A stretch of 64,000 nt of DNA. It comes from Xylaria sp. FL1777 (Eukaryota; Ascomycota; Sordariomycetes; Xylariales; Xylariaceae). How positions within the stretch are numbered: the stretch's first letter is position 1; each line of letters opens with the position of its first letter. The position numbers and the translations under genes are program-made. Below are positions 12,389 through 24,291 of this stretch, in pieces. The stretch is from assembly GCA_022578965.1 (NCBI GenBank), contig MU400594.1:124001-188000 (forward strand), written 5' to 3'. The notes under the pieces are model-generated. The model saw only the letters and a list, made by a program, of their open reading frames with translations, was not told where the DNA came from and made no database searches.

Positions 12389-13879
12389 CTATGCCTCAAA
12401 CACCAACACGATACCATCGTCACCTGCTGTCACAATCCGTTCACCCGTGCTGCCCTGAACAAAGCCTAATACACCACCGCCTTCTCCATCACCACGGTGT
12501 CCCTTCCACTCTTTTACCATGCTCTCCGTTGAGGTACCGGCAGCGCCGCGGACATCCCACCGCCGGACAACGCCGTCCATACCACAGCTTGTTAATAGCC
12601 ACCCATCGCCGAGACCAGCAACGAATTCGACTTTAACAACACTGAATTCGTCATGTGCGTCTTTTATGTGTCTTCTGACGGCAAAGCGACGTGACGTATC
12701 ATATATGACGATGCTGCCATCAACACTGCCTGCGGCGAGTAGCGGGTTGCTAGGTGAAAAGCTAAGGGTCTCAATTCCATCGCCCTGGGTGTGCAAGTCC
12801 GCTAGAATCGTACCGCCTTGGCTTCCTCCCGCATCGGCGCCTTTCGCCTTTGTCTTGCTTTGCTTACTAGAGGCTGGATTACTATCAACGCCTAGGCGGG
12901 GTAGACCAATGATCTTGATTGCGCCACCTGCACCGCCGACTGCGACAAACGACGTCTTAGGGTCAATCGCGACGGAGTACAATCCGCCTTGAACTGCAAA
13001 CCGCTGATCAGAGCTATTAAGCGACACAACAGTTTGCCCGTTATCGTTGGTTAGACCCTTAGCGGCGGCCTCGCCCCAGACGTCCCAGACCTGAAGAGAG
13101 CTATCTTCCGAGACTGTGGCAAGAAACCTTCCGTCGGGTGACCAGGCACCAGCAGTACACGATTCGGTGTGTAGGAAATAACTCTGGACAATCTGAAGCG
13201 GGTTCGAAGCGTCGTTGAGATCAATGGTGTAAACCCAAACCGAGCCATCGGAAGCTCCGAGCGCGACGGTGTTTGCCGCGGCTATTTCCGAGTTGGGGGT
13301 TACTGGACACGGTGCGAGCCAGTTGATCTCTGGTACTTCTTGTGATTCGGCGATAAATGTAAAGGATGCTTTGTTCCGTGCATCAACTGACAGTTTATAA
13401 GCGCGTAAGCGACCATCCAAACCACCCGATACCAGAACCTCTCCACGGGGAAACGTAAAGGCTAATGCGTTGATGGAGTCGGTATGGCCCTCGATTGTGA
13501 ATGATGGCTGGAGCTCCGTGCTCTTCTGTTGTGGCGCATAGGGGTCGGCGTTGTAGCTAGGGGGTAGAACTGGTCGGCCAACAACAGGACTTGTGTCGAA
13601 GACATAGCCTTTGCCTGGGGCATCGTCTCCTTCACCCTCGCTTCCGCCAGTTGCGATTAAGGTCGGCTGTGTGGGGTGTTGCGCAATGGCAAATACAGAG
13701 TCCTTGTGAGCGTCCAAATACGCGACGCTGTCGTTATGAATGTTGATCTCTACGGGTTCGTCGTCGTCATCGGAGTCCATCGCAATGTCTCCCTCGATAT
13801 CCTCGACCTCCTCCAGCGCATCATCGACATCTAGCATCTCGGGCGCATCGTCTATGTCGTCTTGGTGAGGGGCAGACAT
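12389..13879 (-). CDS. SQT1: WD40 ribosome-assembly protein, SQT1/AAMP family
   Basis: Intronless 496-aa protein on the minus strand. A strongly acidic N-terminus (EEVEDIEGDIAMDSDDDDEP) precedes about seven to eight WD40 blades, visible for example as AHKDSVFAIAQHP, GHTDSINALAFTF, CTAGAWSPDGRFLATVSEDS and MDGVVRRWDVRG. Order, acidic head and length match yeast Sqt1 and human AAMP. Sqt1 is known as the dedicated chaperone that binds nascent Rpl10/uL16 and delivers it to pre-60S subunits. The acidic head fits binding of the basic N-terminus of uL16. It is divergent from the fumarase gene, with about 670 bp between starts. A housekeeping gene; nothing looks broken. Confidence 0.88.
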   Translation of the reverse strand: MSAPHQDDIDDAPEMLDVDDALEEVEDIEGDIAMDSDDDDEPVEINIHNDSVAYLDAHKDSVFAIAQHPTQPTLIATGGSEGEGDDAPGKGYVFDTSPVVGRPVLPPSYNADPYAPQQKSTELQPSFTIEGHTDSINALAFTFPRGEVLVSGGLDGRLRAYKLSVDARNKASFTFIAESQEVPEINWLAPCPVTPNSEIAAANTVALGASDGSVWVYTIDLNDASNPLQIVQSYFLHTESCTAGAWSPDGRFLATVSEDSSLQVWDVWGEAAAKGLTNDNGQTVVSLNSSDQRFAVQGGLYSVAIDPKTSFVAVGGAGGAIKIIGLPRLGVDSNPASSKQSKTKAKGADAGGSQGGTILADLHTQGDGIETLSFSPSNPLLAAGSVDGSIVIYDTSRRFAVRRHIKDAHDEFSVVKVEFVAGLGDGWLLTSCGMDGVVRRWDVRGAAGTSTESMVKEWKGHRGDGEGGGVLGFVQGSTGERIVTAGDDGIVLVFEA

Positions 13880-14551
13880 GATGGTCTACTTCGGTTGTAG
13901 GATAGTGAATGATGTGGTGGAGAAATAGGATAGGATAATTGTGGGAAAGTGTTAATCGATATACTCGCGGTCCTGGCCCTTATGTATCCAAAGAAATCGA
14001 ATATAGTGTAGTCGTGGATGGCTGTCGAAGATGAGTTTGCTGCTTGATAATCACCCAACTTTTTTTAAAGTTGCCATCGCGCTTGTGGTGGGGTAACATG
14101 CCGCCGACCGTGGGCTCGGTACTACCCCACCATTAGGAGCTGTGGAAGCTTTACCTCCTGGCAATTACCTCCAGGGGTGCATACCTACCTAGGTACGTAC
14201 CTACGCATAGGTACTTCGTACAGAAGCTACGTAGTACAGAGCGCCAAGACCCGGCTCCGCTTTTCGGGGGTTTTCGGATAGCTCTGAAGCTGCCGGGATG
14301 TTACGTAGGTGAAGCTCGACGATAAATTTAAAGCAGTCAAGGCCGTTTAGAGTGTTTTGCGCTTTTTATTCTCCCGATCTCGTCCCACAGCCGATTTGCG
14401 CCAGCAAAGTGAAAATTGGTGAAATTCTGCGAAAGAAACGAACTTGGCAGTCACCAGCCAGCCGTGCAGGTAACTAATCGTTTGATTTATCCGATTGGTC
14501 GCTCTTTCCATCGCCTCGCACGATCGCACATCCCGGGAAGCTACCGCCGTC
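13880..14551. promoter_or_regulatory. Bidirectional promoter region, SQT1 / fumarase
   Basis: Head-to-head space between the SQT1-like gene and the fumarase gene. It contains short repeats of AGGTAC/GTACCT at 14180-14225 that form imperfect palindromes. No gene is supported; the minus-strand frame 14347-15003 is antisense to fumarase exon 1. Confidence 0.45.
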
Positions 14552-16349
14552 ATGCTTCGCTCAGTACGAGCTACAGCCGGCGCTGGCCGAAATCTTCTAG
14601 GGCCAAGAGCTGCTCCACGGCTGTTTTGCACATGCCAGCACTCCAGCGCCTCCTCTTCCTCCGCCTCGGCTGCCCGCTCAACGTTGTCTCCATGCGCACC
14701 CTCAATCTCGAAAACTAGCAGCCTCTCCTCCAAATCAAAATACCCCCTCCAGCTCCAGCGAAACCTCCACGCCACATCCGCCAGAATGGCTGCCAGCACG
14801 AGAACCGAGAGCGATGCCTTTGGCGAGATCCAGGTCCCCGCCGACAAGTATTGGGGCGCCCAGACCGAGCGGTCGCTCGAGAACTTCCGCATTAACCAGC
14901 CCCAGGATCGGATGCCGCCTCCCATTGTCCGCGCATTTGGCATTCTGAAGGGAGCCGCTGCGACTGTGAATATGCGATATGGCCTTGGTATGCAGACCAC
15001 CACTCACCTCCCACCCTTGCGACGACAATTAGGTTCGGTTCGAGAGTATGGACACTTACCCGTGTGATTGCGCTCTTAGATGAGAAGATTGGCAAGGCCA
15101 TCCAGCAGGCCGCCGCCGAGGTTGCCGACCTCAAGCTCATTGACCACTTTCCCCTTGTCGTTTGGCAGACCGGCTCTGGCACGCAATCCAACATGAATGC
15201 CAACGAGGTCATTTCCAACCGAGCGATCGAGATTCTTGGCGGCACCATGGGCAGCAAGAAGCCCGTTCATCCCAACGACCACGTAAACCGATCCGCCTCG
15301 TCTAACGACACTTTCCCTACCGTTATGCACATTGCTGCTGTACTCGAAATCGAAGAGTCGCTGCTACCTTCACTCAAGAGCCTCCGTGACGCCCTCCAGA
15401 AGAAGGTTGATGACTTTGAGGCCAAGAACATCATCAAGATTGGAAGGACACATCTTCAAGACGCTACACCTCTAACCCTTGGCCAGGAATTCTCTGGTTA
15501 TGTTGCACAGCTGGACTTTGGCATCAAGCGAGTAGAGAGCTCCTTACCTGACCTGAGGCTCTTGGCCCAAGGTGGTACCGCCGTGGGAACGGGCATCAAC
15601 ACCTTCGAGGGCTTTGCCGAGGCCATCGCCGAGGAGGTCAGCAAAATGACCGGTACAGAGTTCAAGACGGCACCCAACAAATTCGAGTCCCTCGCTGCCC
15701 ACGATGCCATTGTTCAGGCTTCGGGTTCTCTGAACACTCTAGCCACGTCGCTCAACAAGATTGCCCAGGATATTCGCTACCTTGGTAGTGGCCCCCGCTG
15801 CGGGCTTGGCGAGCTGGTGCTGCCAGAGAACGAGCCTGGTTCCAGCATTATGCCCGGCAAGGTCAACCCGACACAGTGCGAGGCCTTGACGATGGTCTGC
15901 GCGCAGGTTATGGGTAACCATGTCGCCACGACAATTGGTGGTATGAACGGCCAGTTCGAGCTAAACGTTTACAAGCCCCTTGTTATCCGCAACCTGCTAC
16001 ATAGTATCAGACTATTGTCTGACGGTATGCGCTCATTTGAGAAGAACCTCGTTGAGGGTCTCCAGGCCAACGAGGAGAAGATTGCTAGCATTATGAAGGA
16101 ATCGTAAGTGTGACCTTGTGTGCCAATTCATGTAGTTTTTGTTAACGAATACGCGACAGTCTCATGCTTGTTACCTGCCTCAACCCTAAAATCGGGTATG
16201 ACATGGCTTCTAAAGTTGCTAAGAACGCGCATAAGAAGGGCCTTACTTTGAAGGACAGCGCTATGCAGCTCAACGCTCTGACCTCGGAAGAGTTCGATAC
16301 TCTTGTCAAGCCTGAGCTCATGATCGGGCCTAAGCCTTATAAATCATAA
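14552..16349 (+). CDS. FUM1: Fumarate hydratase, class II, mitochondrial/cytosolic
   Basis: Three exons, 14552-14987, 15080-16103 and 16160-16349, all phases agree, 549 aa. Fumarase interconverts fumarate and malate in the TCA cycle. The mature part starts near [31 protein letters not shown], the [13 protein letters not shown] stretch ([17 protein letters not shown]) and the fumarate-lyase signature [11 protein letters not shown] are intact. The first 78 residues are Ser/Arg/Ala-rich without acids, as expected for a mitochondrial presequence. A second in-frame ATG at 14786 (Met79, [13 protein letters not shown]) lies just before the conserved domain and could give the cytosolic enzyme. The C-terminal exon ([14 protein letters not shown]...) is typical. 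No sign of damage. Confidence 0.95.
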
Positions 16350-17762
16350 CCCTGCAATATCCAATACCGGTAGTTGAAACTGCAATCTTCGGAGGTGCTG
16401 GATAGTACCGGGACACTTAGATCATGAAGACAAACACGGCTGATTCATAAGCCGGTTACGACTCCCCGTTATATGGGTAGGAATACGTGACAAGTGCTGT
16501 ACCCACAACTTCCTGCATAAAAAGGGTATGTAAATATAGTTAAATAGCTCAAAAATACAGCAAAATAAGCTTGTAGATTACGAACAAAATTTGAATGCTT
16601 TCATTGAAAGCTATCGTAGAAAGGCAGGGTCACTATTAGTGACTCCATTAGAAAGTCTAGTTGACAGTACCCTCGACCTCAACTTCCAAGGTTCTAACTC
16701 ATTACCCACAAACATAACATAAACGATTTTTTTTTCTTTTTTTACCTAGAATTTAGTGTTAGCTCCTAGGTGTGCGGCAAGTGTAGCTAAATATTTAGGT
16801 TTCTACCCCTTATGCAACGCAGCATTAGTAGACAAGTGCCAAATTCTAATTTGGCTTTTGGATTTACTAAGAACTCACCTGCCTCGGTACTTAAATTGGA
16901 AGTTTCAAGTCCAAGTATATCGATAAGAGTCAACGATATCTAATATGAATAAGCTTCACTCTAACTCTTCCGGCCGCTACACAATTATCCTTACCTCCTC
17001 TCATTCCTAATTCAAGGCCGAATTCATTAGTCTGCGGAATTGCTCGGGTGCTTGTTATCCACATCACGCTGTTGTCTAGATATAGCTATACATATCTGCC
17101 TTAGGCCCGAAGTTCAACCCGTCACTATACATACCATACCTAGGTACTTCGGCACTGAGGAGGGGGTTGGTGTAAGGCTCCTTATGGGTTCTTGTCGACA
17201 CAAGATGTCCGATCCAGGGTGTGGGTTGCTTGTAATCTTTTTTAAAATCCTTCCTGTTAGCATATTGATGATAAGTCGAGGGGTATACTCAGCATATGTG
17301 GACTCAATGTATTGAGCAGCTTATCTTCTTGATACCAACGGTCGAAACACCTGAAATAACGTCATGGATAATGTAGCAGAATATGTAATAAATTTGACGG
17401 CGTCGATGAGCTAATATAGTATGGCATCAAATGCATATTACCGGGAGTATGTGAAGAATATTCATGGCCACGCTGGAGATGTTGGTGGAGATAATCATGA
17501 TTATGACTATGAACAACATTAAAGCAGACGAATTAAAATGAATAGAGTATATTTCATGATATGTAAGGGGCTATGTACCGAGAAGAGGCAAGTGATGACA
17601 AAGAAAGATTCCAAGACGCCAAGAATGCATGATGATAGTGAGCCATAAATGCACCAACTCCTGGTATGTAGCCACTCGACTCATCCTATCGGCCACAATT
17701 CAACCTCGGTAGATTCGATCCATGAGGCCTGGATAAGAAGCACTCGAGATATTTCAATGATG
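16350..17762. other. Convergent intergenic region, no gene seen
   Basis: About 1.4 kb between the 3' ends of fumarase (+) and the amino-acid transporter (-). Mostly A/T-rich; short frames only, none supported. Confidence 0.4.
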
Positions 17763-19574
17763 CTAATGAGCGTGCGTGCCCACTAGGTTCATGGCCAAGC
17801 AGACCAGCATGACACACGCACCGTAAAGGGCCAGTGCCAATGACGCCCTTCGGAGATGGACCGGGTTCAGGTGTTCCATGTCCCATCTCCACTTTGTCCG
17901 CCATCGCCATGGTAATTTGTGACCTTTGGTTCTTGTGTTAGTGCCGCTCGTACCACTGCGAATGCTTGAAATACTTGAACTCAGTGGGCCATCGACACCT
18001 TCATTATCAGTATTGTCGTCGTCGCCGTCTGACGCAGCTACTGACAAAACGTCATCGTCTTCTTTGGTTAACCGCTGATGGTGGATAGAGTCTGGGTCAG
18101 AAATTTTATAGTAAAAAAGACCAGGAAGAATAAAACTAATGGCAGTACTTCCGGTGGATCCAACATAAGCTAGAACTCTCTCCAATGAGGTAACTGTTAG
18201 GGCCACAGTATAGGCTAGCACGAGTAGAATCGTTGTAAGAATAGCGAAGCGCAACTCTGACATAGGCGCCGAGGGTCCGTGATCCGAGCGCGTTGCCGTT
18301 GGGAGAAGGAGTCGACTGTTTGGAGAACTCGTTCGACCTTGTGTGCCAGTAATGGCATTCGGACGCCATTTCAGCACGGCATCTACAGATGCTCGGCATG
18401 GATGCACCTGTAAAGGGACAGAGAAGGTAACAAGAATAACAATGGCAGCTTTCGCAATGGTAGAAGCAATCGACGGTGGATCTTGGACAATTTAATTAGC
18501 TACATGGGAGAAAAGGCGATAAGAAAGGGGACGTACACATTGAAACAATGTTCCCAGTTATATCATTGCCAAATGATAAGTAACCAGTGATTGAGACTAG
18601 AACGTAGACGCCGGCAGCAGAGCCAATGCTTGAAGAAATTACACCAAGTACACTGTTGAAACCATTAGCAATCTCGAACTAACTTGAAGCGAAAACGCCG
18701 TATATAGTGTAACCTTTTTGGAGAATTGTCCTTGATCTCGTTAAGAATCGAGAACATATTCTGATGGCATGTATAGGCAAAAATGACGACGGGTAAACTG
18801 GCAAGAGCCTCAACGGGTCCGCCCCAATGAATGACACGAAGCTTGTCTCTTGGCGCGAGAGCATCGGAAGCGAAGTGGTACACTACGAGTACAATCAGAT
18901 ATCCAATGGCGACAAGAGCGATGATACTTGTGTATTTGAGCGAGTCCAGTCGGCGAAGAAAGCTCAGGGGGATGATGACCAGCATAAAGACGGTAATCCA
19001 AAAATTTCGGTCCATTAGGTAGGCGATTGACGTTGCGCTGCTATCAAAGCCTTCAACAACGCCTGGCATTAGGTCGCCTATGATGATCATGTACGACACG
19101 CCGACCCCAAAACACTTGATGGCTATTGCGGCATCGAAAATAACGGCGGCATTCGGGTACGTCAGCTGTGATAGCGCGAAGAAGGATGAGGAGCCACGGT
19201 CAAGATATCGAGCGCATCGTGATTGGAGATAAAGTCCAAAAGCTGAGGTAAATCCCGACCAGAGGATGACGATGACCCCAAGAACCATGCCAAAATGTGA
19301 GAGCGCGGAAGGCATGGCGAGAGTGCCGGCACCAAGTACTAAGGGAGAGAAGATATTAGGGGTCGACTTGATGACGCAGGGGTTTATCGTTGGACTAGAG
19401 GCCGCATAACGTACTGGTGTTGAGAAGGTTGGTCACGCTACTGAACATCGAGGCGGTCCCCCCACCGCCATCTTTCGGGTGAGGTTTCCCTCTCCGAGAT
19501 CTTCAGAATGCGAGCCAGTCGTTAGAACACGAACAACAAGCCATAATAGAGGGGGGGCGAGCCTACCTTGTCAT
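17763..19574 (-). CDS. Vacuolar amino-acid transporter, AAAP/AVT family
   Basis: Minus-strand gene rebuilt from five exons (5' to 3'): 19567-19574, 19415-19500, 18714-19338, 18537-18652 and 17763-18481; all phases fit, 517 aa. The first exon is only eight bases (ATG plus five), the least certain piece. Conserved features: SMFSSVTNLLNTILGAGTLAMP in the first helix, NMFSILNEIKDNSP before the loop, GYLSFGNDITGNIVSMYPP, and HPCRASVDAVL. These are hallmarks of fungal AVT5/6/7-type transporters that move amino acids across the vacuolar membrane, driven by the proton gradient. About 11 hydrophobic segments are visible. A hydrophilic, Asp/Ser-rich insertion sits before the last helix (EDDDVLSVAASDGDDDNTDN), which is common in these fungal members. 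Direction and substrate cannot be read from sequence. Confidence 0.88.
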
Positions 19575-20761
19575 ATCGCCGGATGCACTGGTACCCGCGG
19601 TCGAGACGGTGGCCCCATGTGTGATGGCCGAATAATTCGGCATATCCTAGAGAGGACCAGCCCCCGACAAACGACCAAAGTCCAACTAGCTAGAGCTTTA
19701 TCCAAAGCACGGTGACGGAATATCGTAGCGAACCGGATGTCAATCCAGATAGCGGTCGATTCGTGATCGTTTGCGCCAGTTGGCCCGTCACCCAACCACA
19801 CGACACCTCTTTGGCTCGACCGACTGTTGATGGCACTGGTGAAACAGCTGGAGCGCTATAACTTCTAAGCGGCCGCGGATGATAGTATATAGACAGAGGG
19901 CCTGGAAAAGGAAGGACGCGGGTATGCCCGCCGGTACATTGACGGTCGGGGGGAGGTCGAGGGTACGGTACCTAGAGGGTTAGATGAGTCTCATTAATGT
20001 GAAGGTGACGAGAGGCAGACATGAACCGTGACAGCTGTCGTCAGAGCCAATAAACCTAATAAAACTGGGGCATAACCACCACGAGTGGGGGCTTCCAGGA
20101 TTAGGAGCCGGATGTTGAAATAGAGTATAGCTATGTACCTAGCTGGGTAAGTCAATTGAATTTATCAACGTCATTTGTTAAAAATTAGGGCATAAGCTTG
20201 CATAAGTACTCAAATAACTACCTACATAGGTAGCTACATAATAGCTAAGCAGAAAGTCTTAGTAGCTTATAGCTTATATAATCTATAGAGGTGTTTGGAT
20301 GGAAAAATGAAATCTTGTTGAAGGGTACATATAAAAGAGCGCAACACATAGAATCCTTTCCACTAAAACAAGAGCTAAACGAGAGAATAAACAACAACAT
20401 AAAAAGGAAAATAAGGGAGGGTATAAAGAATGGCATGGTTCCTATATAACCAGGAAAACCTCATGAAATAAGAAAAAAAAAATAAAAGGACCTTTCCAGC
20501 TAAAACTTAGCTTCCATTTCCAAGAGGACCCCAGATTCTTGCAAGAGAGCGTAGTGGGCGCAATCAGACATGCCCGTGTTTTTCATATGAGCCACAAAGA
20601 GCACTGACTCAAGACTGGAATTGCCCAGGCTTTTGACAACATGGTTGATAAGACACAGGAAACCTGCAGAAGGGTGCAAAATCTCTTCGCCGTGTAAATT
20701 GCGCCCGGAAAGTTGAAATCACGAGGCAAAAATCGTGAGACCGGAACAAGACAAGAGGGTT
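19575..20761. other. Intergenic, no gene seen
   Basis: Lies upstream of the transporter (minus strand) and downstream of the 274-aa gene. The part near 19575-19950 is GC-richer and probably promoter. 20200-20500 is A/T-rich. No supported frame. Confidence 0.4.
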
Positions 20762-21787
20762 CTAGTCTCTTCTTCCAGCTCGGTCCTCACGTCGGGCTCT
20801 ACCCCTATCTATCTTGTCCTGAAGCTATAATAGAATATAAGTATTCAGCAACAATCCAGAAAAAGAAAATAAACTTACCGAGTCCCAGTTGTTATGGTGG
20901 CGCTCTTGCGCCCTCCATCTTCCCTCGTATTGTCTCGCGGATTCAATAGCAGTTGTGTGCCCAGGGTAGTAACGCTGCTCATGATAGCCAATGTATTTAT
21001 CTGTGTAGTCTTGCCGGGCATCTGTGTGACTGTAGTCCGCTTATGTTACTTATTTTATACTATGACTGTGTTGAGACTTGGCAACCCCCCCCCCCCTCTC
21101 ACCCCCCAAAAAAGGAAGAGGAAAGAAGCCAGGAAGCTGGGGGGGGATTACAAAAAGAAAAGCTAAAACAACTTACGCTTGCGCAGCTCTAACTACTTCA
21201 TCAGCCCGTCGAGAAGCTTCCCGATGCCATTCTTGAGTTTGCATGGGACTTCCACCCCAATTAGCTGGAGAAGCTTGTTTCTCCTCTAGAGTCGGGTAAC
21301 GGTGCGTGGCTTGTCTCCAACTACGGTAGGCTCTGCCTGCCTCAGCTGCTGCGATCTCTTTTCTTTTATAGCCGTAATATTCTTTATCATAGGACGAAAT
21401 TGACGGGCCAGCTGCCGCAAACTGTGATTTTGCGTCCCGGTAAACATCAGTGCTGATTCCAGGCCTTGAATATCCATGCACTGAATTTCGCGAGGCTGGG
21501 TGATCAACATTCGCACGATCGCTATGCTCGGAACCCGGACCGAAGTACGGTATGTGACGGTCCGTAAATCGGGACGAAAGCACATGCGGCTGGCTACGAG
21601 GTGGATAGCTGCTAGGGGCACCGTTCGAGGGTTTAAAGGCTCCGCTCAGCACTTCGGGGTATGTCGAGATACCTATATCGGGACAGTGGTAATGATAACC
21701 TTTTCCCTTCACGACAATGGGACGCCCATGCCGATCAGCGTAGTAGGTTCTATCTTCATCTTCATACCATCCACTTTTGCCCGACAT
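20762..21787 (-). CDS. Unknown Tyr/Arg-rich protein, three exons
   Basis: Exons (5' to 3') 21177-21787, 20879-21029 and 20762-20824 join in phase to 274 aa. Both donors read GTAAGT, and the downstream exons carry gene-like codons (QDYTDKYIGYHEQRYYPG, AIESARQYEGRWRAQERH), so a read-through ending at 21173 would be a wrong model. The start MSGKSGWYEDED at 21787 is preferred to an upstream ATG at 21838, which adds an unrelated hydrophobic run. The protein is hydrophilic, rich in Tyr, Arg, Ser, Pro and Gly, with a helical, charged C-terminus (about residues 145-274) and no membrane segment or signal peptide. I recognise no domain. Divergent from the F-box gene. Confidence 0.65.
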
Positions 21788-22931
21788 TCTGAAAGAAGAC
21801 GGCGACCTGACCAGAACAGAGAAGATAAGAAAGGACAAAAAAACCTAGAAGTAAGACTGATGATATAACTCGAACAGACTGTAATAATAAAACTTGACTT
21901 GTATTGCAAAGACCATCCATAGATTCACCAGGGAGCCTATTTATGTATTCCTATTACCTTCATATGTTAACAGAAGTATGTCGTGAAACACCAACGCCTT
22001 GCGCCTTAGAACTGAACGATTTCGGGCTCGTTGTGAGGGCTCCTGTCAGGCGTCCTTCAACTCAAAACAGCGGTAGACATAACATTGAAGAAGTGTATTA
22101 ATTCAGAGGGAAGCTAATTCATAGCGAGATCATTGATGGCAGGTTAGATGATTCTGTCATAGTCGCTATTTAACTACCTTCCTAGAACCAATATGCAACC
22201 GCACCAGCGGCCATACCCACGACCACATGGACAACCATGCCAACAGCCATGCCTACATAGGCGGATTAGCCAATTTATCTTGCTTGAGAGTTGTAATAAG
22301 GAGAAGCTGAGACGATTATAGTGAGACTGTGTTCTTTGCGAACGGACATAAACAAACTAACTCTAATACTTCACAAGTATTTGGGCAAATTGGAAATATT
22401 TCGAGTCTTGTGTAAGGTATAATTGACAGTGCTTCATAAATATTATCTTTATGGAAAATCCTATACCCTCATTTTAAAACAGAACAAAGACTGCCATCTT
22501 GTCCCTCTAGAGACGGCCTTATGACGCGCTGGCGCTAGTACACCCAAATAGGAAATCCTAGATGTAAAATAGTGGGGGCCTGGTGCCTGGAGCAAAGGGC
22601 GAAAGATGGGGCGCGGAACGATCAGCCTTACAAGTCTTGGCAGCTCCGCCCCTCAGCAGCCCTCTCCCAACAACAACCGCCTGACCTCTAAGCCTCTAAC
22701 CCTCCAACCAACAACAGTCACCCTAGCCTACCGTTGAACTGTATGAATTAGGTGTGTGACTAACTACCTCCATTTTCACCACGCTTCATCCTTCTTACAT
22801 ATGCCATAGGCCAGAATCGCATGCCTTCGTTGGGACGGCCCCTTCGTTTCTCCTCAACTTGAACAGCTCGGCCTTCACTACGCAGCTTTCGTTCTCCATT
22901 CTTTGTCTAACCTGCCATCAATGATCTCGCC
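21788..22931. promoter_or_regulatory. Divergent promoter region
   Basis: Shared upstream space of the unknown minus-strand gene and the F-box gene. A stretch of CCATRCC/CCACATGG-type repeats at 22190-22255 and pyrimidine-rich sequence before 22932 are visible. No gene. Confidence 0.35.
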
Positions 22932-24291
22932 ATGGATCAGCTTCCCCTTGAGTTAATCCAGCGCCTACTCTCATATCTCGACTTGACGTCGCTACGAAAT
23001 GCCGCTCTTTCCTGTCGATTTTTGTTTAACGCCTTCAAGGCAGCTGAAACACTAATCACGAGTAAAATCCTCTTCCAACAGATCGACCCTAGTGTTTTGC
23101 CAGAGGCCATCTTAGTTAACAAATCTTGGTGTTTGGGTACGCCTTCAGTCAGCAAAGGGCTCGAGTTTTCCGAGAGTCTTAAGCATAGAAGGCCAGCCCC
23201 GACGAAATGGGGCCTTGTCGATGCTTTGCCACTAGTACGGTTCCATACAAAAGTTAGCTATCTTGCAACACGGTTTGCTCACTATGCCCTGGAGAAACAG
23301 CCACGCCTACTAGAGGCAGGAGAGCTAGACCACAAGGAGCTATGTCGTTTCGAGCGGGCGCTCTATCGCTTCCAGCTGTATCGCAACCTAGTAGGCTCTG
23401 AATATTTTACAGACGAAGAGCTTGGGAGTATGTTCTTTGATTATTTCTCTACATGGGAAAACGAGCAACTAGTATGCACTTATGAATACCTTATAGGGTT
23501 AGTTGCTAAACGTAAGTATCGCCATATCAAAATACTAAAATCCTAATATAACTAATATAGAAGCAGCATTTAATTATTTCGTAGAACATGATATTGCCTG
23601 GGGATATCTAAGAGTTCGGTATATCGACTACTACGAGTCGGGCTACGCGCAAGCGATTCTAGTTGATGGCTTGGAGAAAATTTATGATTTATCTCAGGCC
23701 TCAGATTACGAGCAGCTGCGTGCCTTATTAAGTCGCGGGGATGACCGCTTTGATGAGCCTTTCGAGCTAGGTACCTTTGTCGGCATAACGCTTGAACGCG
23801 CCTTAAACCCTATGTCTCCACAGATCATGTCGATATCAGAAATGAACGAAGATGAGAAAGAGGTTGTTATTGGCGAACCGTTCTATAAAGATCCTGACCC
23901 AGGACCGGCGCTTATGTGGGAGTGGATGTACCGAGACCATGATCCTGGTTGCATGGTGGCCTACTCGCACTTTATAAGCTACCGACAGTGGGCATTCCCT
24001 TTTTGGAACGCATCACGATTGAGGAACACTGGCCTTCTAGGGGACCCCAATATCCCTGGGTCCGCCCGCTATTCTGAATTGGAGCTGGAGGAGTATAATA
24101 CAGCAGATCGCTTGAAGTATCTGGAGGAGATGCGGGACGAGAGAACAAAAATTTACTACGAAGGAGGTCGCGGATGCTACTACCATCAGGATACTAGCCA
24201 AGTGAAATGGCCAGCCGGGCACCCAAGAATTCGTTTTGCACAACCTCAATCCCTTGAAGAGGCCAAGGCACTTCTAAAGTCTTATACCTAA
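22932..24291 (+). CDS. F-box domain protein
   Basis: Two exons, 22932-23511 and 23561-24291, 49-bp intron with CTAAT branch site, 436 aa. The N-terminus MDQLPLELIQRLLSYLDLTS with LRNAALSCRFLFNAF is a typical F-box (about residues 1-45), the Skp1-binding helix-turn unit of SCF ubiquitin ligases. The rest (VEHDIAWGYLRVRYIDYYES, GCMVAYSHFISYRQWAFPFW) is a long C-terminal region of the kind seen in large fungal F-box families, with no recognised repeats; it presumably binds the substrate, which is unknown. No damage seen. Confidence 0.85.

Noticed and set aside
14347..15003. 218-aa minus-strand frame over fumarase exon 1
   Set aside because: Antisense to a well-supported exon and to the promoter; no own features.
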